A stretch of 64,000 nt of DNA from Gentiana macrophylla (lineage: Eukaryota; Streptophyta; Magnoliopsida; Gentianales; Gentianaceae), in the NCBI GenBank assembly GCA_026214975.1, contig CM047807.1:65327824-65391823 (forward strand), given 5' to 3'. Of this stretch, positions 22,677 to 34,487 are shown one piece after another. Below the pieces are notes generated by a model that did no database searches, was not told the origin of the DNA, and worked only from the letters and a program-made list of their open reading frames with translations. Position numbers and translations under genes: made by a program. Positions within the stretch are counted from its first letter, which is position 1, and each line of letters starts with the position of its first letter.

Positions 22677-22735
22677 GTCAAGGGGATTAATCTTTGTTAT
22701 GTTGGGTGCGCTCACTTAACAGATTAGTCATTGAC
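22677..22735 (+). other. Conserved hairpin between pol and ORF3 (CoA)
   Basis: Outer stem GTCAA/TTGAC (22677-22681 with 22731-22735); inner stem TGTTA/TAACA (22695-22699 with 22717-22721); apical GGGTG-CGCT-CACTT. Homologous hairpins at 27898-27956, 28005-28062 and 39031-39089 (minus) change both sides of these stems together. Confidence 0.65.
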
Positions 22736-23145
22736 ATCAACAATCTCAAGCTGACAAACTGAAGAATTTGAAAAAACTGAATAATTTGATGGAACTGAAT
22801 TATCTCTAGAACTGACCTCAACATCAATTTTCATTACCAGTCAAATTTAGTCAAAGGTTTATAAGATAGAATCAACAGCGGTTATATCGCATTAAATTAC
22901 CACAGTTCTTTTTGTCTGAATTTCATGTGTACAGCCTACGATTGTCAGAACAGTACACGTATCGGTTATCAAAACCATCATGGAATTTGAAAAGTTGTAC
23001 CACTCAACCGCCAGAATATCCTACCTATTTATTCAACCTCCGTTCACACTATTCTCTATCAAAATTCAAATTATTTTCAGAATGCAAAATATACTCTTTG
23101 CAACCCTCTCTTTCAAAAATCAAAATTTTGTGTTCACACTCAAAT
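22736..23145 (+). promoter_or_regulatory. Region upstream of CoA ORF3, with TATA-like box
   Basis: No coding. CTATTTATTC at 23025-23034 is followed by a pyrimidine-rich leader up to ATG 23146. The same arrangement occurs upstream of the other ORF3 copies (28399-28407, 51010-51018, minus 38831-38840). It may be a separate promoter for ORF3 RNA; this is inference. Confidence 0.45.
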
Positions 23146-25557
23146 ATGGCCACTTCAGATGAATCGAAAGACAAACGATTGATCACAGAGCTGGATGAAC
23201 TAACACTTGAAATGTATGAAGGTATGTGTCAAAACACCTTGTTAGCCAGCTGTGTATGAGATAAAATCGAAAAACAACCAGGATTGAACAACATCCTCGA
23301 AGTTAGTTTCAAAGAAAAACGAGATGTGGAAGGCATTTTGCAATTTTGGCAAAATATGCGTTTAGTCAGAGACTCCTTGATAACTACAGTTCGTGGAGAT
23401 TGCATTGTTCTCAATGAAAGAGTCATGAGGTCACTCTTTGGCTTCGCAAATACAACAGCAACTTCAACAGAGTTAGCCACACTACCATTGAAGAAAGAAG
23501 CTTTTCTCGCAATGATTACTTCGTCTACAGAACCAATCGAATTTGGTATTCATGTCGACAAAATCAAGCCGAATTTGGAAATCTCAAAGAGATGGCTCAA
23601 AGAAACACGTCATTGGAAAATCCAAAGGAATTAATATAATTTCGAAGAAAATATTTTCTTGATGAACATAATCTGGGGATAATATAGAATATAATTTGGC
23701 GGGTTATATAGTCAATCAGCTTCAAGAAGCAACACTTAGTGAATTAGAAAGTGTGAAAAGAGCTCAAGTCAAGGACAAGTAATCGATGGAAGATTCCGAT
23801 CAAGAAGACTCTTAGTGGAATCATTCGATTTTATTTAGAAAGAATTAAGGAAGGAAGCAAGCAAGGAAACTGCAACATCGAAGGAAATCGCAGAAACAAC
23901 TTCCCAACCAAAGCAAGTCGTATTAACGTGTCTCAAGCGGAAGTCGAACACAAAAGGACTAAGCAAAAGTGAATCCACGAAAGGAAGATCGGTTGTAAGA
24001 TGTTTGTACCTCAAATCTCAAGTCGAAAGCACCAACCGAGGGGAACAACAACATTAATTGACAACCGAAGTTACTCAAGAGAATGTCATCACGACCATAC
24101 TTCTCGAGATACAACAAAGAATCGATTCAAAGAATCAAAGACTAGTCTTCGGGTGACAAAATCATTAAGTCGATGAAAATGAAACTTCAACCGAGAAGAT
24201 TCTCGAGATGTCGCTTCTGATCAAGAAAACTTACTCTTAGAAATTGGAAGTTAGAGATCTTTACTCTCTGTTTCCTATTTCAAAATTTCTTGACAATCTG
24301 CTTCAAAAGATTTACCGAACTAGCAAAAGAAGTGAATCAGGCATATCATCTAAAGACAGTTCAAAGAAAAAGGATGATGATGACCATGATAAGTCAAGAA
24401 AAGAAGCTGATGATACTACAGTTTTGCAAACAGTCACTCAATCTCAACCTCTAGTAACGCAAGTTGTACCACAGCAAGAAGGATTGCCAGTTGGAAATCA
24501 GACAACTGACAATCTGCAAGCAGCTGATGAAATTAGACAACTGATATTTATTGCTGATAATACTCAGGATAAGGATCAAATAGAATCTACATATGATCCC
24601 TCTGATTTTCTATCTAAGGATGAATTGACTAGAGTTCTTGAAAACTTGAAAATTGTACTCAGTCAGAGAGATACACAGAATGGCCTTTTATCAAACATCT
24701 CTGGATATCTTGATTACAGAACTAGAACTGATGTTTCAGTTCATGCAAGACTAGAGATGATTCACAAATCAAGTTCAAGTTCTGCTTCAGAGATTGTGTT
24801 ACTCAAACAACAACTCGTAGATTCAACCATGATAGATAGAGAAACTCATGCTCGTGCTCATTGGCATATAAATCAAAGATATCTACGGGTTAGAAACTCG
24901 ACTTAAGGAAGTACTTGCTTCTCAAAGGATGATTTCAGAAGATAAAAAAGCAACCCATGCCCTGGTAGATCAGTTATATGATGCCAAAAAGGGGGAAGCT
25001 AAAGAAGAAAAGCAGAAATTACTTGGAGAAATGAAGCGACTTGAAGAAGAATTACAAAGATACAGATCAGATCCTAAATTTTTGAAGAAAGAGTTAACTG
25101 ATGATCAACTTATTGAAAAATACAATCAACCTGGAGACAGAAGAGTTACTCTTACAAAGGATCTGTGGACACAGTGTATCAAAGATTACAATCCTATTAA
25201 ATCCATGTACAAGGACAAAACATTTGTGGAATCCTTGAACTACTTTCTGTCTGATATTTACTCAAAGCAAAAAATTGCACAACATAAGAAGAATCAGAGG
25301 ATTGATCATAAACTGAAGATTAAAGACAAACTGAACAAATGAAAGCCGATCTAGTAGAATTTGAAAATTACTACTTGAAAGACTCAAGCTTACCCAAGCG
25401 AATTCAATGGAAAAGATGGAAAGAAAGTAGTCAAGTTGACTACAACAAGACCTTTCCAAAGGAAGACTCCAAGCTTGAAGAAGATTTTCGCTTGTATGAC
25501 AAAGCAAAAAGATATGACTCAGTAATGCAAAAAGCTAAGAAGAAGCTTAGTCTTTAA
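23146..25557 (+). pseudogene. CoA third ORF (SIRE env-like position), function unknown
   Basis: ATG 23146 begins MATSDESKDKRLITELDE, colinear with MATSKKSQEE of CoC. The N-terminal domain has LQFWQNMRLVRDSLITTVRGD and NERVMRSLFGF. Stops and frameshifts break 23250-24240, where many CTG/CAG words have become CG words. A middle acidic and low-complexity part (24244-24906) is followed by a lysine/glutamate-rich coiled-coil segment (24929-25342) and a basic tail to 25557. The position after RNase H corresponds to the env-like ORF of SIRE-type elements, but no signal peptide or membrane span is evident in the visible segments, so an envelope role is not supported. The product is unknown. Confidence 0.7.
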
Positions 25558-25689
25558 TCACAATTATTTGAACAAAATGTACTTATCCAGTTTTTGCTCA
25601 ATCTAATGAAAACCAGTTTTCCAGTTTTACATTGTTTTACACAGTTTTGATCTTTAAGATTGTCTTTTAGGGAGAGTTTTTGCATCATC

Positions 25690-25703
25690 AAAAAGGGGGA
25701 AAT
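25690..25703 (+). other. Polypurine tract of CoA
   Basis: AAAAAGGGGGAAATT lies directly before the 3' LTR. The same AAAGGGGGAAAT word precedes the 3' LTRs of CoB and CoD and, inverted, that of CoC. Confidence 0.85.
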
Positions 25704-27311
25704 TTTTGGAAATAAAATTTATGTTTTGATGATAATTCATCTTATTTGTTAAAATATTATCTTAACCCTATTGATGAAGTGTGAAGCCAATCAAGTTATA
25801 GTGGAAAGCTAAAAGATGTCTAGAATCGAATGTATAAGTTTTACTAGAGTCCGATATTTGTATAGGTTACATCGCATAAGCAATCGTGTAATTATTAGTG
25901 TGTCGTGAAAACTGAAAACTGAAATCATTTAGAAAATCGAAATCTTCGAGACAAGCAAACTGACTCAGAATACACCTACATGAAACTGAAGAAGGTAAGT
26001 TCGCTGAGAGTTACAGACTCAGTTCACTTATCTAAATGATCGAAGAACTGAGGGTTCAAACTCAGTTATTGAAGAATGAAGAACTGAGGGCTCAAACTCA
26101 ATTATGAAGATTACAAGTCGAGACTGTAAAGTTGGATTTCAGGCAAGATTGTGGTGACCTGAACTGACTTTATGGATCTTGTATGAAGACCTAAGAATCA
26201 TAAGGACAATGAATTCTTAGATGATAATGAATCATGGTGTACTCTGATTAATTCAATTATAATCAAATGAAAACAAGAGTACTAATATTTGAAGAAGAGT
26301 AAAATCTCAGTTAATGCTTCAAGTCAGTTAGGAAACTGACAAAAGAAAAACTCAGTACAAAACTGATAAGGAAACTCAGTTTTATAAGTCAGCCATCCAA
26401 CAAACTGAAAGTACAATCGAACGTTGTAAAGAAAACAATTTCATTGGATGAGTTACTGACACAGCAGAATGGTCAGAAAATATAGCCGTTGCCAGATAGA
26501 CGTTGATACAATTCAAATTGAAGCCAGATGAACATTGGACTTCACACTATAAATAGAAGACTTTGCACCAACAACAAAATAAATAGAACAGAGCATATAC
26601 AAGAATCAACAAGCAATTTTGTGCATCAGTCTATTCTATTCGAATTGCTATCATCTCTGAACTATAACAAGATCATATCTAGTATTTCTTCAAGTGTTCA
26701 AGATACAAAGAATTTATCAAGATTTCAACACTTTGAAGAACCACAAACAAGAATCAACTTATTCATTCTCAGCCCAACCTTGATTCTACATCAAAGGTTT
26801 TAGACTGTTAAGCAAACCGGGAAGGTTTCGCCAAGGACACTTGTGACAAGCAGTCGGGTAGACTATGTTTGTGGTGGTAGCTGGTGAAGAGGCAATTCTA
26901 CCCTCTAAGGACCAGTGGTTAAAGCATTTGAAGAGCAGCAATTCTACCTGTTCTACAACTGTTTAGATAGTGAAGCTAGGGATTAGCCAAGGACTATTGT
27001 TTAGGACTTTTTGTAACAGATCACCTCAAGAAATTCTTGTGGAATTTTCCTCCGCACCATAGGGGAAGAGAGGACGTACAGATTACATCACCTGGAACCT
27101 CTATAATATCCGCCTTATTTACTTTACGCATTTATTTATTTATTCAAAGATTTACTTACAAAGATTGTGATACTTGATTGTTATACTCCTCACAATCAAC
27201 CGACATTCACTGAATCGATTCACAACACTCGATTTTCATAATAGAATAACAAGATCAAGAAAAAGGCTAAAATCATATCCATTGCCGGTTGACTCGGTTT
27301 CACTTAAGTCA
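25704..27311 (+). repeat. CoA 3' LTR, truncated at its 3' end
   Basis: It begins TTTTGGAAATAAAATT (TG changed to TT) and aligns with the 5' LTR to about CACTTAAGTCA. The last 130 or so bases, including CCAACA, are missing. Several CTG words are changed to CG forms in 25770-25960. Confidence 0.87.
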
Positions 27312-27874
27312 AAGAAAGTCATTTAGGTGCAAATCAAGAGAGTTCTCAAGTATCTCGAAAGAGACTTTGGGAGTAGGGATATGGTATTCCAAGGAAGGAA
27401 GCTTGAGTCATATCCTACTCGGTTCTCGATTATCTTTGGATGCAAGATTGATAAAAAAGCACCTCGGAACTCATCGCTTGATGGGAAATAGACTGGTTTC
27501 TGGTTTAGCAAGAAAGCAAATTATATATCAACTTCCACTCTTGAAAATTGAATACATTGTTCTTTGGAAGTTGCTGTGCACAAGTACTTTGGCTAAGACA
27601 ACAATTAAGGGATTATGGAATTGAAGAAAAGGAAATTCCATTTATGTGTGATAACACAAGTGCAATTGCAATCACAGAAAATCCTGTTTTGCACTCAAGA
27701 ACCAAGCACATTGATGTGAGACATCATTTTATAAGAGATCATGTTGAAAAGAAAGATGTGGTGGTTCTATACATCCCTACTGAAGATCAACTTGCTGATA
27801 TTTTTACTAAACCACTTGATAGTGAAAGATTTGCCAAATTAAGGACTGAACTTGGAATTATAAAAGTTGACTGA
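27312..27874 (+). pseudogene. CoB RNase H remnant
   Basis: It begins at the KESHLGA-like position of the connection to RNase H. The frame is scrambled to about 27600, with CG-type changes such as TACTCGGTTCTCGATTAT at 27416-27433 where CoA has TATTCAGATTCAGACTAT. It is then clean from RQQLRDYGIEEKEIPFMCDNTSA through NPVLHSRTKHIDVRHHF and DQLADIFTKPL to the stop at 27874. It is the end of a copia Gag-Pol polyprotein. Confidence 0.85.
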
Positions 27875-27897
27875 CATTCAGCAATGTACTGGAATTC

Positions 27898-28062
27898 ACC
27901 AAGGGGATTAGTCTTTGCTATGTTGGGTGAGCTCACTTAGCAGATTAGTCATTGGTATCAACAATTCCATGTACTTATATTTGGACAATTGAGCAAATGA
28001 GGTTGCCAAGGGGATTGGTCTTTGTCATTTTGGGTGAGCTCACTTGACAGATCAGTCATTGG
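27898..28062 (+). other. Duplicated pol-ORF3 hairpin (CoB)
   Basis: Copy 1 (27898-27956): outer ACCAA/TTGGT, inner TGCTA/TAGCA. Copy 2 (28005-28062): outer CCAA/TTGG, inner TGTCA/TGACA. Both have the apical GGGTGAGCTCACTT. The stems keep pairing while the bases differ, as expected for a functional RNA fold. Confidence 0.65.
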
Positions 28063-28519
28063 AATTAAACTTCATCTTATATTATCAATTGAACAAAACA
28101 AGAAGAAAACAAGGGTCATTGAGAGTACTTATGTCGTGAGTCGCTGAAGCCTATTTATCAGCAGACTGCTAAGCCCACCCTACTGAGGATCACCCTGCTG
28201 GATGGAACGTTACTCAGTCAAAGTTATTAAAGTCAAAAAGCATATTGGCGGGATATTTATTTTATCCTTTATAACCGCAATTAACACGATCTAATGGTTA
28301 TCATACGTTATGGAACACGTGTCAAGCCAGCATTTATTCAGATTAATCATGGTTGACATGGATGTACGCAATCGATGAGCTTTCAACCACCCACTTGCCT
28401 ATATATTCAGCTATCATCTCGCATTCTCTACTTGCAAAATCTACTTTATCATCGCGATTTTTACAAAGGTGAACACAGATTTGAGAATCAATCTTCTTCA
28501 TCTAATTCTTCTCTTACAA
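28063..28519 (+). promoter_or_regulatory. Region upstream of CoB ORF3, with TATA-like box
   Basis: No coding. CTATATATT at 28399-28407 lies 113 bases before ATG 28520 and is followed by a T/C-rich leader. It parallels the other ORF3 copies. Confidence 0.45.
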
Positions 28520-31500
28520 ATGGCGGAAAAGGTTGATGTTCAAATTGAATCAAGCCAAAGTGTTAGAGGTTTTGTTGAAGATGCAAACAGAACTGAACTA
28601 GCCATTAACATTGGTCGAAGAATAAGAAGGTATGCTGGTCTGGAGAATGTGTTAAATATAAGATTGGAAACAATTTCTTAAACAAATGTTGTCAGTTTCT
28701 GGAGAAATTTTCGGATCTGAGGAAGGAATCAAGCATTTAAAACTACTGTAAATGGGCAAGAAATTGAAGTTTCCCTCAGTCTGGTGAGAGAATTTTTTGG
28801 ATTTGTTGAAGTGGTGGATGGCTCAGTCAATCCTGAAGCAATGGGATTGGACAAAATGGCGTTTGTTGATCAGATTAAAACAAATGCAGCCACCAAATCC
28901 GTTCCAGGCATCAACTGCAAACATATTGGAAGTGAATACAGTCTGCTGAGCAAACTGATTGCTAAAAACTTACTTGGACTAGTTGGAAGTATGGATACTC
29001 TATCAGGGCCCAAGATAGAGTTAATGATTATCATCTGCAGGAGCATGAAGTTTGATTGGGATAGATACTTCATCCATTATATGAAGAAGTTCTTCAAGGA
29101 AGACAAAGAGGGAAAGAGGAAGTCCAAGGCCCTGCCCTTAGGATTGATGGTTCAGACCCTGCTGAATCATCTGGAAATCCCTGATGTAGCATCTGAAAAT
29201 ATCAATCAGTCTAGATACAAGAAGGAAATTGATTATGCTATTCCCGGTCTAGATGATGATGAAGAGGTTCTTTGGAGAGGCATTGGCGATGATGATAATG
29301 ATGGAGATGATGGTGATCTTTGGTGGTGAGCGAGGTCAAGCAATCTAAAACGAAATCATTAAACTCCGCCGCACTCCAAGAGAGCTCACTGATAAAAGAA
29401 AGGGTGGAGATACAAAGAAAATAAATCAAGTTTCAAAACCTTCAAAGAAAACAAGGAAGCAAACAAAGACAGATCTTGAGTCTGGCCGAGGTCAAGTGGA
29501 GGTTCTCGACCTGCTTTGTAGCTGCAAGAAAAACTGTTGTTGAAATATTGAGGGAACAACAGAAGGAAGCCAGTAGAAAGAGGAAGTCTGCTGTGACTGA
29601 AAAGAATGATGAACCCATTTCCAAGAGGAGAAAAGAGATTGTTCATAAACATAAACATGGAAAAGGGAAAGAACTAAAAAACTTGGAGGCTCAAAGAATC
29701 CAAGAGGAAGCATCGAGAAGAGAGATGAAGAGGTCATTGAGGCGGAGCCCTTGACCATAATCAGGCTGTGGAGGTTCTCGACTCCTCACCAAGAGGTAGT
29801 CAAGTCTACGATCTTTGGGCAGTTATTGTTGAGCAATCTGTTGAAGATATGCAGCAGCTCATCGACCCCTCGAGCCTGCTATAATATCTATCAAGAACCA
29901 CAAACAAACCACCGAATCCAACCTCTTTGTGGAAGTTGAAGAGGTAATTGAAGACTTGGTTGAAGACCACGCAAATTTGGCAAGAACTCGGGGGAAGAGC
30001 GTTATCTTTCACCGACCTGCTGATGAGCATGTAAGTCAGGAGGAAGCAAGTGTGGTACAGATGGAAGTAGTAGGTACAAATGTACAATCTCAGCAACCTA
30101 CTGACTTTAGAACGTCTGTTGAAGAAACCATGAGCTTACTTGTTGGAGCTTTTAGAGGTCAGCAAGCTACTGAACCTGCCATTAGAAATCCATCTATGCC
30201 ATATGAGAAGGCATCTAAAAAGGGCAAAGTAGATCCCAACTTCAAAAAGGTGCAAAACTACTTTCAGTGGAAGTTTGGATTCTACAAGAGACAGAAACCA
30301 GCTGCTGATCCAATGAGTGGATTTGAAGAATGGGCATTTGAGCAGCTAGGTGTGGACAGCCTGTTGGATTTGATAGACACTAGCATGCTGCAATCTAGGC
30401 TGATGGATCTTTTGGATGAAGGAAAGAAAAGTGGAGCTATTATGTTCAGAGATCCAAAGTTTACACCAGACAGTGATTCATCAGATTCTGATGATGATAC
30501 CCCTATGTTTCTGGGGAGACCAAAGGAGTGGCTAGAGAAACAACAACCAAGCCACCGGGTCAAGAAGCCACGATATCACGAAGCGTAACCCACTGAGATC
30601 GGTAAGTCTGCGAGGGCCCAAGAGATGGAGAGATGGATGAGGATCTACAGATCTCACCATGGATGATCTAGAAGCATTGATCAACGAAGGAATTAATTTG
30701 AGTGCTAGTAGGCTAGGCGATGAATCTTCTACATTCCATGTTGTAGAGCCTACTGCACAAACCAAATCGAATCGAGTGAGGATTTGGATGGAGAAAAGGC
30801 TACCGATTTCAATGAACCTAGTGTCGGGCCGAGAGGAGTCCATTGAATATCAAGATGGATTTCACTTTGAGGGCACTCTTACTAAAATCGCCATCATCCC
30901 GCACAAGATTGGTCATGCGTAAGGATTCCAAGTGGATAATGAGGCTATATTCAATCCACTCGAGCATTGAAGAGGAGGTACAGTTTCTTTGGGCTACAAA
31001 CAAAGACTGGACAAAGGTTGGAACAGAGGTACAGTTCGCCGAGTCTCAAACAACACCGAACAAAGGTTGGAACTGATTTGGGTTTGGAGGAAACCCTTGT
31101 TGTTGATGAGGTCAGCCAGTAGTGGAGCCTCTTCGGAGGCAAGACCCACGAAGGAAAGATAGTCGGCAGACAAATTTGTTAATGAGGATGAGCAAACTTT
31201 GGACTTTGACTTCGATGATGAGGAATTTCGGATGCCTGAAGAAGAAAATATTGATGTTAATCCCCTCAAGCATTTGTACTGCTTTTGAGGAACTCCGCCA
31301 TTGATCCTATCCTGGATGAATATGAAGGACCTAACCTCGCTTTGGATCGACAGAGTTGGGCAATGGTAATAAGCAATCGAGGCCACAGTACAATGTTGAG
31401 GAGCTCTCTTGATGAAGCCACCGGGTGGAAGGATGACCAGTGAAGTGCCAGTTGAAGTGTTAAATGAGTTAAGGACTGTAAGGCATGATATGCAATAGTT

Positions 31501-32492
31501 AAGGACACAACTGGACAGACAGGAAGAAAGATTTGAAGAACTGATGAAGATGGTAAATGAAAACAGACAATCAACTGCCACAGTTGCTTCAAACTTCACA
31601 TCTACTCAAAATGTCGTGAATGATCTCGATACTAGATGTGAGGGGCATCAAGGTTGGAAATCTTGCAAAAGATAAATTGTTTGAAAGATCAACTTATTTC
31701 TATCCATCGAAACTTGACAACCTTGCCGCAACACACGAACCTCATCGAGCCTCGCCTTTGCACAACAACTCTTTGTGCTCGATCCCAAACTTACTGAAAG
31801 GATCAACCGACTGGAGGAGACCTTGCAATCAAGGATTACTTCAATTGATACAAGAACTGGAGCTATAGAAAATCAATTGAACAGAGTGGTAATCTCACAT
31901 GAGGGTATTCATGGCCTCATATCCCGTTTTGTTGATGATGTCACTAAGGGGAAGAGGGCCAATCACCGCAGAGAGCAAAGGAGGTTTGCAAGACTTTTTG
32001 CACGAAGAGATGGCAAGATGATACTAATGCTTTTAGGCAACTCACACTGGCAGAGTTCAACTTATCGATGATCTTCTTAGACAATACAAGAAAGAGTATT
32101 ACAATAGGAGGAAACCTTATCAAAACAAAGGGTTTCATGAAGGACTGGACTCTTTCTTGGGATTGAAATTTTGGGAAGCAAGGGTTAAAGCCTTAAAGGC
32201 AAGCAACAGAGGTGGAAGAAGTGGAAGAAGTGGCAGAGGTGATAGGAACTTGCCTATCACAAAAGTAAAGGATTCACTTGAAGAGTTTAAAGAACTGTAT
32301 ATGAAGTTGGGTTTCAGAGTGAATCAGATAAACCTTATCCTGCCTGAAGCTTGGAACTGGTGGAAACAAGTTAATCCCTACATTGATTTTACACTGATTG
32401 AAAATGAATGGATGAGGGATATGATAGAACAGATCAGAGCCTATCAAGAGCAAGCTGAGAAGGCTAGACAAGAAAGAGAAAAGAGACAATAG
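28520..32492 (+). pseudogene. CoB third ORF, function unknown
   Basis: ATG 28520 (MAEKVDVQIESSQS) leads into RRIRRYAGLENVLNI, which parallels KIKQIRGMEYAFNI in CoD, showing the ORFs are homologous. After a stop at 28679-28681 the domain continues at 28784-29329 (LVGSMDTLSGPKIELM...FDWDRYFIHYM). Then come acidic residues, lysine-rich segments (29476-29754), a conserved central block (29929-30588, WKFGFYKRQKP and EWAFEQLGVDSLLDLIDT) that matches WKFSFIANQRN and KWVFDLYNITN in CoD, and a disrupted stretch (30590-31800). A C-terminal coiled coil follows, with WNWWKQVNPYIDF and a charged tail ending at 32492. Glycine/serine/arginine repeats occur near 32205-32245. No enzymatic motif or membrane segment is evident. 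Confidence 0.68.
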
Positions 32493-32637
32493 ATCAGCAT
32501 ACTCACATTACTTTATCTTTGCTGTATCTAGTTTGTAATAGCTTTGAACAAATGATTTTAATGAAAGATGAGTACTTGTTCTGTTTTTGTCTTAATCTTT
32601 TTGCTTTGCTGATTAGGTGAGGGTAGTGGCATCATCA

Positions 32638-32653
32638 CCAAAAAGGGGGAAAT
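32638..32653 (+). other. Polypurine tract of CoB
   Basis: CCAAAAAGGGGGAAAT lies directly before the LTR start TGTTGG at 32654. Confidence 0.85.
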
Positions 32654-34102
32654 TGTTGGACTTATTTCTATGTTTTGATGATGAGTGCCATACTAGCTGT
32701 TATAGTGCAAAGGCAAAAAGATGTCTAGATCAAATGTATAAGTTTATTAGAGTTTGATTCATAAATAGGTTTGATCAAACAAGCAATCAGAAAGGGCAAA
32801 AAGGTTGATATCAATGAGACTGGTCTAGGTCAGTAGGGTAGATAGGTCAGTAGACTAGTCCTGAACCTGCTGAAGAATGAAGACTGAAGGCTGAGGGTTC
32901 AAATTCAGTTAATGAAGGCTAAGGGATCAAACTTAGTATTTAAAGTCAAGGATATGGAATCAGAATTTAGGCAAGTCTGTGATGACCTAAACTGATTACA
33001 TATACCTTGTGTAGAAGGTCTAAGTTCCATAAGATGGATGATGTTTGGAACTTGGTTATAATTAAAATGGTGTAATCTAACTTCACAAATAAAAGTTAGA
33101 TAAAAGAAATCAGCTGCAGTATATTTTATACACAGAAATATGATGTTCAAGCAGATCGATAGTACTTCAAAGCAGATCGATGAACTCTTTGATATAATAC
33201 CTCGATTAATTCAAGATTATTGGAAGATTACATGGATAAGGACAGCCAACTACCTCTGACTTATCAAGGAAATCAAAGGCTGAGATTAAAAAGACGTTGG
33301 GATGATTTATATTTTTAACCATTGGATACAAGTCAAAGGGGTGGACAGACTGCACTGTCAAAAAGGAATTCTGACAGTGTCAGTCCTATGAATAGTGACA
33401 GATTGCAAATCAGATGGGACAAAAACAAGGAACGGTCACATTTATTTGATTCAATCTTTATTTCATAAAGAACCTGCTGAAGACAGTGAAGCATTTGTTG
33501 GGTGTGAAAGACTGTTGTTTGTGGTGGAGCTGGTGAAGAGGCAATCCTACCATTCAAGGACCAGTGGAAGACTCAGGAGCAGCAATCCTACCTATTCCCA
33601 GTTTTCAGTTTGTGAAGCCATAGTTATTGGTGAAGGACAAACATCTTAGGAATCTTTGTAACAGCTACATCAAAGATCTCTAGTGAATTTCCTCCAAAAT
33701 CACAGGAGAAGAGTGGACTGACAGGATTACGCCACCTGGAACCACTATAAAATCTGCCTACTTACTTTCAAAGATTTAATTTCGCACTTAGTTTATTTTG
33801 TACATCAACCTCTCGAATCTAGCAAATCAAATCACACACTTGCACTCTTGAGTATCTAATACTTAGTATCATATTTAATAACAAGTATTAAGGCTTAATT
33901 TTGATTTAATTCACTGCACAAATTCAACAAACTCAACTATCGATGAACTCTTGTTTATCGCCAGGTTATCGAAGTCTCAAAGCAGACTCTGAAGTATCGT
34001 GAGATCATTGAAGTTGCAGAATTTGTTAACTCCAAAGTTTTAAGTGTTAAGTTTATTCACCCCCCCTCTAAACTTAACCAAAGCCTTTTCAAGGGACCAA
34101 CA
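32654..34102 (+). repeat. CoB 3' LTR
   Basis: It is 1449 bases, starts TGTTGGACTT and ends GGACCAACA. Its start, central phrases and CCCCCCTCTAAACTT-rich end match the CoA family, but much of the interior differs. The base after its end (34103) is already inside minus-strand gag of CoC. Confidence 0.87.
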
Positions 34103-34358
34103 AGGATAAAGTCCATAGCAACATTGTTGAGATTGTTTCGCTTGCGATCATCACTAGTCCATTCGGCTTTGGGCTTTGGAACTTGTACTTGTCAATCACC
34201 ATCAGTTTTCATGTGAGTGATCTGAATTGGTCCATCAGTGAGTACGTCCATCATTTCGTCATGAGTAGCCACCAGAAAAGCCAACATCGTCGTTTATATT
34301 CATCAAATCTGTCCATGTTGCACATAAGCATATGTCTTGCATACTGATTGTTATCCTT
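34103..34358 (-). pseudogene. Second CoC gag start, truncated
   Basis: It nearly repeats 44155-44410. It codes for the first ~85 gag residues in the minus direction, then ends abruptly at the CoB LTR. The start codon ATG is now AAG (34356-34358). A PBS (34474-34485, GCTCCGATACCA on the plus strand) and the LTR lie to its right. Confidence 0.82.
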
Positions 34359-34487
34359 GGTGAGTGAGTGAAAACTGATTGTGTAATAACTGGAAACTGA
34401 TCTTTCTTATGAGAACAACTAGAGGAGATTAGAGCAAATGAGCTTTTTAACAATGGCTTGTTAAAGAAACACTGCTCCGATACCAAT

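Larger units (their letters stand above)
15270..27311 (+). mobile_element. CoA: SIRE/Maximus-like Ty1-copia element with third ORF
   Basis: The 5' LTR (15270-17052) starts TGTTGG and ends CCAACA. It is followed by a tRNA-iMet PBS, gag, protease, integrase, RT, RNase H in copia order, a 2.4-kb third ORF, a polypurine tract and a 3' LTR (25704-27311) that is cut short. The left flank GATTC (15265-15269) is the expected TSD copy, but no right copy survives because the 3' LTR runs directly into CoB. A third ORF after pol and the large size place it with the SIRE/Maximus lineage. Stops, frameshifts and an RT active-site change show it is dead. Confidence 0.88.
27312..34102 (+). mobile_element. CoB: 5'-truncated SIRE-like copia element
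   Basis: It starts inside RNase H, directly against the CoA 3' LTR, and continues through two hairpins, a TATA-like box, ORF3, a polypurine tract and one LTR (32654-34102). 5' LTR, gag, protease, integrase and RT are absent. The ORF3 and LTR differ from CoA, so it is a different subfamily rather than a copy of CoA. No TSD can be assigned on either side. Confidence 0.82.

Noticed and set aside
23146..25557. ORF3 as a true envelope glycoprotein
   Set aside because: No signal peptide, transmembrane helix or glycoprotein-like cysteine pattern could be seen; only the position matches env.
30994..31599. 201-codon open frame on the minus strand inside CoB ORF3
   Set aside because: No domain is recognised; it lies opposite a degraded ORF3 segment and probably results from the composition of the patch.
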